Source: an uncultured Aquimarina sp. (GTDB taxonomy: Bacteria; Bacteroidota; Bacteroidia; Flavobacteriales; Flavobacteriaceae). Taken from it: a stretch of DNA of 64,000 nt. The position numbers and the translations under genes were made by a program. Below the pieces are notes generated by a model. The model had not been told where the DNA came from. It worked only from the letters and a program-made list of their open reading frames with translations, and made no database searches. Where the stretch lies: positions 1-64,000 of the forward strand of contig CANLRN010000015.1 of NCBI GenBank assembly GCA_947493495.1, written 5' to 3'. Of the stretch, positions 46,421 to 53,535 are shown one piece after another. Each line of letters begins with the position of its first letter. Position 1 is the stretch's first letter.

Positions 46421-49129
46421 ATGATTAAGATCAATTATCAATTATATCTTTTTGTGCTCTCTTTTTTATTTTTTCAAATTCAAATTCATTCTCAATCTAA
46501 AGAAGATCCTTTTAAAGAAATCATAGGGTCAAAATTATCAAATACCGAAAAAGAAAAAAAAATTGAAATCCTATTAAATCAATATATAGAAAAGAATGAT
46601 TCGATAACATATGGTTATGATCTACCTAGGTATGGGATTTGGTTGTATAAGACTAATATAAAGAAAGCTATAATTTATGGTAAAAAGGCTGTTGACTTTG
46701 CTAAATCTATTAAACCTCGTAATAATTTTTACTATGCCAGTAATCTAAATAATCTTGCATTGTATTATTACAAATCAAGAAATTATCTTTCTTCTATAAA
46801 ATATTATAAGAAAACACTGGATACTAAAGAGTCTGACATTAGTGCTGCTAATATTTATTATAAAATAGGACAATGTTTAAAAAAAATAGGTGACTTCCAT
46901 ACAGCGATTGAACATTTTAATAAATCAGCATCTATTTTTCAAAAACAAGAAGACAATAAAAATTTAATAAAAGTATATCTTGAGCTAGCTTCGACCCATC
47001 AAAGAATATTTACGTTTTCAAATATTAAAAATGGAATTAAAATTTTACACAAGGCTGATTCTATTAGTCAAATTACTAAAACAACAATAAAACAAAAGTT
47101 TTCGATTAATCAACGATTAGGAAATTTATACAATAGTCATAAAGGTTTTGATCCGAAAATTTGTTTAAAGTATTATAAAAAAGCCTTATTAATTGCCATT
47201 GAAAATGATAAACAAAATTGGATTTCTACTACTTATAATAATATTGGGAATATTTATCACGAAATATCTACGGATTCAGCTTTATACTTTTTTAAAAAAG
47301 CACAATTAGTTAGAAAAGACAATACAAATTCTAAAGCAAGAACACTCTATAATATTGGCTTGAGTTATTTGTATGAAAACGAATTTAATAATGCCATTAA
47401 TACCTTAGAGAAAGCTTTAGATACACTCAATATACTAAGGGATGATAAAGCATCTTTTTTAAAATCTGTATCAAAAACAGCTGATAAAAAGAATTTGCTT
47501 TATATTTTAAAAAAGAATAGTATAGCGCATCTCAAAAACAGTAATACTATAAATTCCAAGGCTATTTTAGAAAAAGCACTAACATATTTCGACTATACTG
47601 ATTTGTTAGTAGATCATATTAGATTTGAAAGCTCTGGTAAACAGTCAAAACTTTTCTGGAGAGAACAAGCGTCTGATTTATACCCTAATGCTATAAAAGT
47701 TTGTTCTCTTTTAGATCGACCTGAAAGAGCTTATTATTTCATGGAAAAGAGTAAGGCTTTATTGTTATTGGAAGATATAAATAATGAACAACTAAAAAGA
47801 ATGGTCAATATTTCTGATAATACTATAGAAAAAGAATTTTTATTAAAACGTAAGATTGCGGAATTTGAAAATTTAATTGTTAACGCACCCAATAACTCAA
47901 TTGATTCGCTTAAAATCCTTCTTTTTAATCAAAAAGAAATATATCAGAGGTTTATCGATTCTTTACAAAAAGATCATCCACAATACGTGGGTTCTAAAAA
48001 AACACCTAATATTTTTCCATTAGCCCAAGTGCAACAATATGCCAATACTCATAATACAGTTTTTTTAGAGTATATATTACAGGATGAGTTAGGGTTTGGA
48101 CTCATAATCACTAAAGGTAAAACTGAAATTTTTGAGATTAAAAATATTGATAAACTAAAAGAAAATATTACAATTTTTAGCAACTTAATTTCTGCTCCTT
48201 TTAGTTCTAAAAAAGATAAAAAAACATATCAAACGGTTAGTAAATATCTTTATCATCAACTAATACCTAATCATATTCGTCCTATTCTTACTAAAAAAAT
48301 AAATATTATCTCTGATTACAGTTTGCATAATATTCCATTCGAAGCCTTAATGAATGAAAATAATGAATACTTAATTAAAGACCATGAAATCAGTTATGCG
48401 TATTCGGTTTCTTTTTTACTACAAAACAAAAACTTATTACGGTCTCCAAAAAAAGAATTTCTTGGATTTGCTCCCGTTCAATATACCAATAATCTTTCTA
48501 CACTTTCTAACAGTAAAGCAGAAGTAGATCTTGTAGCTACTGGCTTTGATAGTACTATTTTGCTGCGGGATAAAGCATCTAAACAAAATTTAATAAATCA
48601 ATTGTCGGATTACAAATTGATTCACCTCTCTACACACGCGAATGCTAATGATTCTATTATGCCTTGGATTGCATCTGTAAACGACAAAATTACTTTATAC
48701 GATATATATGCAACTAAAAACAATGCTGAACTTATCGTATTAAGTGCCTGTAATACATCGCTAGGAACAATAGAAAAAGGAGAAGGTGTAATGAGTCTTG
48801 CTCGTGGTTTTTTTAATACAGGTGCCAATAGTGTAGTATCTACCTTGTGGAAAGCTGATGATCAATCTACCATGGAACTCTCTACAGATTTTTATAAATA
48901 CCTAAAAAAAAGAAAATCTAAATCAGAGGCATTACGACAGGCTAAACTTAATTATCTTAAAAACCATTCTTTAAGTAAAACTTCTCCTTATTACTGGTCT
49001 TCTCTCATTCTTATTGGTAATCCAGATCCACTCTCTTATAACACTTCGAATACTACATGGGTATTTATTCTTGGGTTTTTATTTGTTTTTAGCCTTATTT
49101 TTTTCTTCTACAAAAAATTTAGAAAATAA
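46421..49129 (+). CDS. TPR-CHAT caspase-like protein, membrane anchored
   Basis: 902 aa. N-terminal signal or anchor (LYLFVLSFLFFQIQIHSQ), then TPR repeats from about residue 95 to 350 (IYYKIGQCLKKIGDFHTAIE; TLYNIGLSYLYENEFNNAIN), a linker with helices to about 540, and a CHAT domain at about 600-870. The catalytic His is in IHLSTHANAND (about 738) and the Cys in VLSACNTSLG (about 776), followed by the family-typical GVMSLARGFFNTGANSVVST. A C-terminal membrane segment (WVFILGFLFVFSLIFFFY) ends the protein, so the protease domain should face the periplasm if the N-terminus is a signal peptide. CHAT proteins are separase/caspase relatives. ATG at 46421. Confidence 0.9.
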   Translation: MIKINYQLYLFVLSFLFFQIQIHSQSKEDPFKEIIGSKLSNTEKEKKIEILLNQYIEKNDSITYGYDLPRYGIWLYKTNIKKAIIYGKKAVDFAKSIKPRNNFYYASNLNNLALYYYKSRNYLSSIKYYKKTLDTKESDISAANIYYKIGQCLKKIGDFHTAIEHFNKSASIFQKQEDNKNLIKVYLELASTHQRIFTFSNIKNGIKILHKADSISQITKTTIKQKFSINQRLGNLYNSHKGFDPKICLKYYKKALLIAIENDKQNWISTTYNNIGNIYHEISTDSALYFFKKAQLVRKDNTNSKARTLYNIGLSYLYENEFNNAINTLEKALDTLNILRDDKASFLKSVSKTADKKNLLYILKKNSIAHLKNSNTINSKAILEKALTYFDYTDLLVDHIRFESSGKQSKLFWREQASDLYPNAIKVCSLLDRPERAYYFMEKSKALLLLEDINNEQLKRMVNISDNTIEKEFLLKRKIAEFENLIVNAPNNSIDSLKILLFNQKEIYQRFIDSLQKDHPQYVGSKKTPNIFPLAQVQQYANTHNTVFLEYILQDELGFGLIITKGKTEIFEIKNIDKLKENITIFSNLISAPFSSKKDKKTYQTVSKYLYHQLIPNHIRPILTKKINIISDYSLHNIPFEALMNENNEYLIKDHEISYAYSVSFLLQNKNLLRSPKKEFLGFAPVQYTNNLSTLSNSKAEVDLVATGFDSTILLRDKASKQNLINQLSDYKLIHLSTHANANDSIMPWIASVNDKITLYDIYATKNNAELIVLSACNTSLGTIEKGEGVMSLARGFFNTGANSVVSTLWKADDQSTMELSTDFYKYLKKRKSKSEALRQAKLNYLKNHSLSKTSPYYWSSLILIGNPDPLSYNTSNTTWVFILGFLFVFSLIFFFYKKFRK

Positions 49130-49139
49130 TCTTTGTTTC

Positions 49140-49168
49140 TGGGTAACAAATACTTTTTTCTTGAACTT
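49140..49168 (+). promoter_or_regulatory. candidate ECF promoter, copy 2
   Basis: TGGGTAACAAA at 49140-49150 and TTGAACTT at 49161-49168, almost the same arrangement as at 45813, with GTAAC and GAACTT 15 bases apart. It starts 11 bases after the CHAT stop codon and points toward the lipoprotein gene at 49686, over 500 bases away. Confidence 0.35.
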
Positions 49169-49266
49169 CATTAGGTAAACCTCAATTGAATTAAAAATTC
49201 AGAATAAAGTTGAAAGTCTAAAAAAAGACAACCAATAACATGTTCTAAAAAATTAGTTTTTATGAG

Positions 49267-49332
49267 GTTGTACAAAATAAGTTGCGCAACAAAAGGGGGA
49301 AACCGAAAATCCTTGTAAAGAGTAGGTACAAC
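49267..49332. repeat. nested palindromes, possible recombination or insertion scar
   Basis: GTTGTAC at 49267-49273 is inverted as GTACAAC at 49326-49332, and inside lies the perfect 10-bp palindrome GTTGCGCAAC (49281-49290). The GC-richer patch AAAAGGGGGAAACCG stands out from its AT-rich surroundings. Nature unknown. Confidence 0.35.
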
Positions 49333-49685
49333 ACATATTACAGTTGTAATTAATAAACAAAACATTGTACAAAAATTCACAAACATCTGATTTTATTGTT
49401 CGAGCATAAAACATAAAATAAGTATAGTGGAGTTTTAAGTCGCTTTTAAAAGTCTAATACGATTTACGGATGAGAATTTCGTAAAAATAATGGCAAGAAT
49501 TTTTCGCTAGATTGATGAATCAAATTAAAGAATAGCCATAGCTATTGTTTCATTTTATGAAGAAAATATAGTAGAAAAAGAATATCATTAGATGCGAAAT
49601 TTTTATTCGTAAATCGTATAATCATCTATTTAGTGACAGGTTTATTTCTACAGCTTTTATTTATTATTAACTTTTAATCTTTATT

Positions 49686-50465
49686 ATGAAAAAATTAAAT
49701 TTTTTATTAGCAATAAGCATTCTTTTAACCTTTTTATATTCTTGCGAATCTGATACCTCTGATTTAGATTTCCAACCAATAGAAACTTTTGAAGCGAAAC
49801 AAGTATTATTTCAAGGAGAAGTTGAACAATCAAATAACAATAAATCCCAACTTAGCTTATTTGGATGTAGCGTTACTGGTCCTGAATGTGCTTTGCCAAA
49901 TCAATCGTTAACCTACACTTACTCAACTTCTGCATCTAATCCAATTATAACATGGAGAATAAACAGAGGGAACATTTCTATTTCTAGAGGACAAGGTACA
50001 AATACGGTTGTCCTTAATTTTGCAAGCAATTTTACAGGTGGAGAGGTTACAGTATTAGGTGCTGGATTACCCAATTGTTCTGTAACATTCGAAATCTTGA
50101 GATGTGGTATTATTGATTGCAATAATTTATTAAGCATTTTTGACGAATATATTGATGGAACTCAAAGTGGTGTTGATTTAGTATATCTTCAGGCTGGAGG
50201 TAATTTTCCTCAAGGAACTACTTATACTTGGAAAATAAGGCGTCAAAATGGTTCTATGGATTCTTATCACTCTTCTACAGATAATCCAAGACAGATTGAG
50301 GCTTCTATCAATAACAGAATTACTCAAGCTACGGTAACAGCAGAATATTTGAATTGTTCTAAAACTGTTACTAAAACGTTTAGATGTGCAATTCCAAATG
50401 CTGACTTTAATGGAAATCTATTTCCTGAATGCGGTGGATTAGGAAATGGGGGCGGTTTTAATTAA
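49686..50465 (+). CDS. secreted PKD/Ig-like lipoprotein
   Basis: 259 aa. Lipoprotein signal LLTFLYSCESDTS (Cys20). Two beta-sandwich repeats of PKD-like type are suggested by SNPIITWRINRGNISISRG and by QGTTYTWKIRRQNGSMDSYH, each followed by a cysteine-bearing strand (TFEILRCG; TKTFRCAIP). It ends in a glycine-rich tail. A cell-surface role is likely; no enzyme motif. It lies after the CHAT gene and could belong to the same regulon. Confidence 0.7.
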   Translation: MKKLNFLLAISILLTFLYSCESDTSDLDFQPIETFEAKQVLFQGEVEQSNNNKSQLSLFGCSVTGPECALPNQSLTYTYSTSASNPIITWRINRGNISISRGQGTNTVVLNFASNFTGGEVTVLGAGLPNCSVTFEILRCGIIDCNNLLSIFDEYIDGTQSGVDLVYLQAGGNFPQGTTYTWKIRRQNGSMDSYHSSTDNPRQIEASINNRITQATVTAEYLNCSKTVTKTFRCAIPNADFNGNLFPECGGLGNGGGFN

Positions 50466-50510
50466 TATCATTTCACTTATTAATTCGCTCTAAAAATTTT
50501 TAATTAACTA

Positions 50511-50545
50511 AGAGGTTTCTATAAACTATTATAGAGGCCTCTTTT
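50511..50545 (+). terminator. intrinsic terminator after the PKD-like lipoprotein gene
   Basis: AGAGGTTTCTATAA and TTATAGAGGCCTCT form a long stem with a small internal mismatch and a 4-base loop, followed by TTTT. Placed 46 bases after the stop codon. Confidence 0.75.
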
Positions 50546-50624
50546 AAGTCTATATGATTATTAATAAATACTGGAATAACTACATTTATTATTGATAATT
50601 TTCTGTAATCAATAATCAATTAGA

Positions 50625-50659
50625 TTTGACTTATTATAAATACAAAATTTTTAGCTTTG
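50625..50659 (+). promoter_or_regulatory. promoter of the O-methyltransferase gene
   Basis: TTTG at 50625-50628 and TAGCTTTG at 50652-50659, spacer 23 bases, at the long end of the known range. It stands 16 bases before the ATG at 50676. Confidence 0.5.
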
Positions 50660-50675
50660 CAAAAAAGTAACACCT

Positions 50676-51317
50676 ATGCATTTCATACCAGAGGCCCTAG
50701 ATGATTATGTAGTACAACATTCTGAAAAAGAACCTGAATTATTGCAGCAACTCACAAGAGAAACCTATCAAAAAATATTACAGCCTCGTATGCTTAGTGG
50801 TCCATATCAAGGGCGTGTATTGAGCATGTTATCTAAATTGATCCATCCAAAAAATATTCTGGAAATAGGTACGTATACAGGATATTCTGCCTTATGCCTT
50901 GCAGAAGGAATGCAAAAAGATGGTGTGTTACATACGATTGATATCAACGAAGAGTTAGAGGATTTCCAAAGAAAGTATTTCGATTTATCTCCGTATGGTA
51001 ATCAAATCCATCAACATATTGGAGATGCTACAAAAATCATCCCTAACATGGATACAAAATTTGATTTGGTATTCATTGATGCTGATAAACCTAATTACAC
51101 CATATATTTTGATTTAGTTATCAATAAAATGACTCCAAAAGGTGTTATCATATCCGACAATGTATTGTGGAGCGGTAAGGTTCTTGAAAAAGTAATGGAA
51201 GATGATTTTTCTACAAAAGCACTTATCGCTTATAATAAACTATTAGCAGAAGATGAACGTATAGAAACTGTAGTATTACCTATCCGAGATGGATTAACTA
51301 TAAGTAGAATAAAATAA
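50676..51317 (+). CDS. O-methyltransferase (caffeoyl-CoA/COMT type)
   Basis: 213 aa. SAM-dependent, cation-assisted methyltransferase. Motif I region ILEIGTYTGYSALCLAEGM near residues 60-78, acidic DIN after it, metal site region FDLVFIDADKPNYTIYFDL near 130-148, and ISDNVLWSGKV. Substrate unknown; single gene with own promoter and terminator. ATG at 50676. Confidence 0.92.
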   Translation: MHFIPEALDDYVVQHSEKEPELLQQLTRETYQKILQPRMLSGPYQGRVLSMLSKLIHPKNILEIGTYTGYSALCLAEGMQKDGVLHTIDINEELEDFQRKYFDLSPYGNQIHQHIGDATKIIPNMDTKFDLVFIDADKPNYTIYFDLVINKMTPKGVIISDNVLWSGKVLEKVMEDDFSTKALIAYNKLLAEDERIETVVLPIRDGLTISRIK

Positions 51318-51350
51318 AAGAGTGAAACGTATAGATTCACTCTTCTATTT
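51318..51350. terminator. bidirectional terminator between methyltransferase and subtilase genes
   Basis: AAGAGTGAA and TTCACTCTT form a perfect 9-bp stem with a 9-base loop, flanked by an A-rich left and T-rich right side. The two genes converge on it. Confidence 0.85.
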
Positions 51351-51370
51351 TATCTATTTTTATTTTATCA

Positions 51371-52849
51371 CTATTGTACTGCTTTCAATGCATCGATATT
51401 TCCGTAACCAAATTTACTATTACGGTTAGGATAAAAATCTCCTGCTCTTCTTAATTTATCAAGCACTTGATTTCTTGTCATACTAGGATTACGCGCCCAG
51501 ACTAATGCTGCAATACCGGCTGTCATTGCAGTAGCTACAGAAGATCCACTAACATAGGTTTGCGAACCTGTAGTAAAACCTAAGGCAGGCACATTTCTTC
51601 TGGCATCACTAGCTCTTTGCATTACTAATGTAAAATCTATACGCGAGCCTTCGTGGCAAATATTACATTTCTTATATCCATTGTCGCTTATTCCAGTAAC
51701 GGCAACAGTCTCTGACATGCTTGCTGGAAATATCACTCCAACAAAATTGGTAAACGGAGTAGATGTTCCTCCTGCTGCAATGATCATTTTACCTTTAGAA
51801 TGTGCATATTTTATAGCATCTCTTACATTACCAATAGTAAAAATCCAGCCTATAGACATAGAGATTACCTTAACATCTGATCTATCAGCTAATGCTCTTA
51901 ATGCATTACTTACTCCTCGTTGCTCATGATATCCATTTATTACTACATCCCCGGTTCCTCTATATGCAACTAGATTAGCATTATATGCTACTCCTACAGG
52001 CATAAACTCATCATTACGTGGTGATGCAATCACTGCACCCATTTGCGTCCCATGACCGCACTTATCATCTGGTCCATCTGTAGTACGCGACCACCACCAA
52101 AACGAATCTACAAAAGTACCAAAACGCTCTACACGCTTTCCACTAGATGCTCCATCATTAAATTTTGACCCCAGTAAAGCTTGATTTGGAGATAAGCCTG
52201 TATCTATCAATCCTACTGTAATTCCTTTTCCCGTACTTAATCCCCAAGCATCAGGTATATTATGGATATCATAATTCCAGGGAACTCTGGCATTTGGAGA
52301 AACAACTCTAAAGTCATTACTATTTATAGTCTGATTATCCTGTGAGCATCCAGCAGATTTTTGCTGTTCATTAGCATAACTAGCATAGCCGATAGGCTCT
52401 AGATATCTAACATCATTTCTCTTAAGTAACAATTTTATAGTTGCCAACTCATATACGGTGAAGTACATCACATTGAGTTTTTCATCTACAAACTTATGAG
52501 TTTCTGATGTATGGGTTTCTTCACTATTTTCAACGATAGCAGAAAGTTCTTTTATCGTATGTATTTCTTGAGCCGATCTATTTTCAGAAAAATACTTGTT
52601 TTTGTCTCCAAAACCGACACTTATAACTTGATCACTGTGCATTGCTGCACTCCATAGAATCTCTGCAGAAGCTGTACTCCAAACATTTTGATTGCCTTTT
52701 TTGAGTTCTGAATCTATAAAAGAATTAATTTCTTTTATAGACAATAATTGTTGAGAATTTGAATCTTGTTGAGTCTCTTCAAATGTTTCTTCTTGTGAAC
52801 ATGATAGTACTAAGAACAGTCCTATCAATAGGGAGGTAATTTTTTTCAT
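51371..52849 (-). CDS. subtilisin-like serine protease (S8) lipoprotein
   Basis: 492 aa. Lipoprotein signal LIGLFLVLSCSQEE (Cys17). A prodomain-like part of about 170 aa precedes the catalytic domain. Catalytic residues: Asp in TVGLIDTGLSPN (about 216), His in DKCGHGTQMGAV (about 265) and Ser in VSGSSVATAMTAG (about 435). The oxyanion-hole Asn of the usual AAAGN motif is replaced in IIAAGGTSTPF. A CNICHEG motif adds a possible disulfide. It should be an envelope protease or a degraded-activity member. ATG at 52849. Confidence 0.88.
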   Translation of the reverse strand: MKKITSLLIGLFLVLSCSQEETFEETQQDSNSQQLLSIKEINSFIDSELKKGNQNVWSTASAEILWSAAMHSDQVISVGFGDKNKYFSENRSAQEIHTIKELSAIVENSEETHTSETHKFVDEKLNVMYFTVYELATIKLLLKRNDVRYLEPIGYASYANEQQKSAGCSQDNQTINSNDFRVVSPNARVPWNYDIHNIPDAWGLSTGKGITVGLIDTGLSPNQALLGSKFNDGASSGKRVERFGTFVDSFWWWSRTTDGPDDKCGHGTQMGAVIASPRNDEFMPVGVAYNANLVAYRGTGDVVINGYHEQRGVSNALRALADRSDVKVISMSIGWIFTIGNVRDAIKYAHSKGKMIIAAGGTSTPFTNFVGVIFPASMSETVAVTGISDNGYKKCNICHEGSRIDFTLVMQRASDARRNVPALGFTTGSQTYVSGSSVATAMTAGIAALVWARNPSMTRNQVLDKLRRAGDFYPNRNSKFGYGNIDALKAVQ

Positions 52850-53158
52850 TTTTGTATCCGATTAATTGAGTTTGTGTATATTAAAATTAGATAACAATAT
52901 TATTGGAATAAATATCAAATAATTATCATTTACATAATTTCAATGCTAATTTATCAAAAATAATACAAATATTTGTACTTTTTATTGAGATAATCTTAAT
53001 TCAAACTCAAATACTATGCTTGCATAAGACAAAAAAAATCATAAAATCATTGTAAATACCTATGTTTACTGGTGTTTATTTAACTGCAAATACTAGAAGA
53101 AAAAAAGTGTTTTTTACCTCAAAAAAAGCTGTAATTATTGAAGAAAGTACGCTAGGAA
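52850..53158. other. intergenic region upstream of the subtilase gene
   Basis: 309 bases. A perfect 14-bp palindrome TACAAATATTTGTA (52964-52977) stands about 115 bases before the subtilase ATG and could be an operator. No other structure or remnant seen. Confidence 0.45.
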
Positions 53159-53455
53159 TTAAATTTTTCGCTTTATAGGACCTGTAATTTCTTCTACATC
53201 ATCTTTGACTTGATTAATTTCTTTTTTGATATCTGATGTAATTGAAGTAGGAATATCTGTATCAATACCGTGTTTTTCTGCACTCTTAGTAATCTCAGAT
53301 TTGATATCATTTGTAGCATCTTTTACGATACGCATGCCTTTACCGAGACCTCGGGCGATTTCGGGTATTTTATCTGAACCAAAAACCATCACCACAATAA
53401 ATATAATAAAGGCAATTTCGGTTCCGCTTATAAATAATGGTATTACAATCATCAT
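53159..53455 (-). CDS. tatA: twin-arginine translocase subunit TatA/TatB-like
   Basis: 98 aa. One N-terminal membrane segment (IPLFISGTEIAFIIFIVVMVFG) with the family FGSDKIPEIARGLGKGMRIVKD amphipathic helix, then a charged tail. TatA forms the pore of the Tat exporter for folded proteins; a TatB role cannot be excluded from length alone. tatC is not in the window. ATG at 53455; its promoter lies immediately after the M1 peptidase terminator. Confidence 0.88.
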   Translation of the reverse strand: MMIVIPLFISGTEIAFIIFIVVMVFGSDKIPEIARGLGKGMRIVKDATNDIKSEITKSAEKHGIDTDIPTSITSDIKKEINQVKDDVEEITGPIKRKI

Positions 53456-53459
53456 TTTA

Positions 53460-53467
53460 CAAATATA
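53460..53467 (-). promoter_or_regulatory. tatA -7 promoter element
   Basis: Minus-strand TATATTTG ending four bases before the tatA ATG at 53455, so the transcript would be leaderless or start very close to the ATG unless the second ATG is used. No clear -33 box. Confidence 0.4.
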
Positions 53468-53483
53468 GCGACAATAATGTATA

Positions 53484-53515
53484 GAAAAAAGCCGCTCATA
53501 TGATTAAGAACGGCT
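53484..53515 (-). terminator. intrinsic terminator after the M1 peptidase gene
   Basis: AGCCG and CGGCT with added inner pairs form a stem around a loop of about 16 bases, followed by TTTTTTC on the minus strand, 20 bases after the stop codon of the M1 peptidase. Confidence 0.65.
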
Positions 53516-53535
53516 CATTAGCAATAATAATATAT

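Larger units (their letters stand above)
49130..49685. other. intergenic region with ECF-like motif and palindromes
   Basis: 556 bases after the CHAT gene. It begins with the second TGGGTAACAAA...TTGAACTT motif, contains a palindromic cluster at 49267-49332 and then AT-rich sequence without coding signs. A small minus-strand frame here (49171-49386) has no family features. Confidence 0.5.

Noticed and set aside
49267..49332. Integron attC site
   Set aside because: The palindromes do not fit the RYYYAAC/GTTRRRY core sites and there is no integrase or cassette array.
49171..49386. 71-codon minus-strand frame after the CHAT gene
   Set aside because: Hydrophobic but without family features, promoter or conservation signs; it crosses the palindromic cluster and looks like a chance frame.
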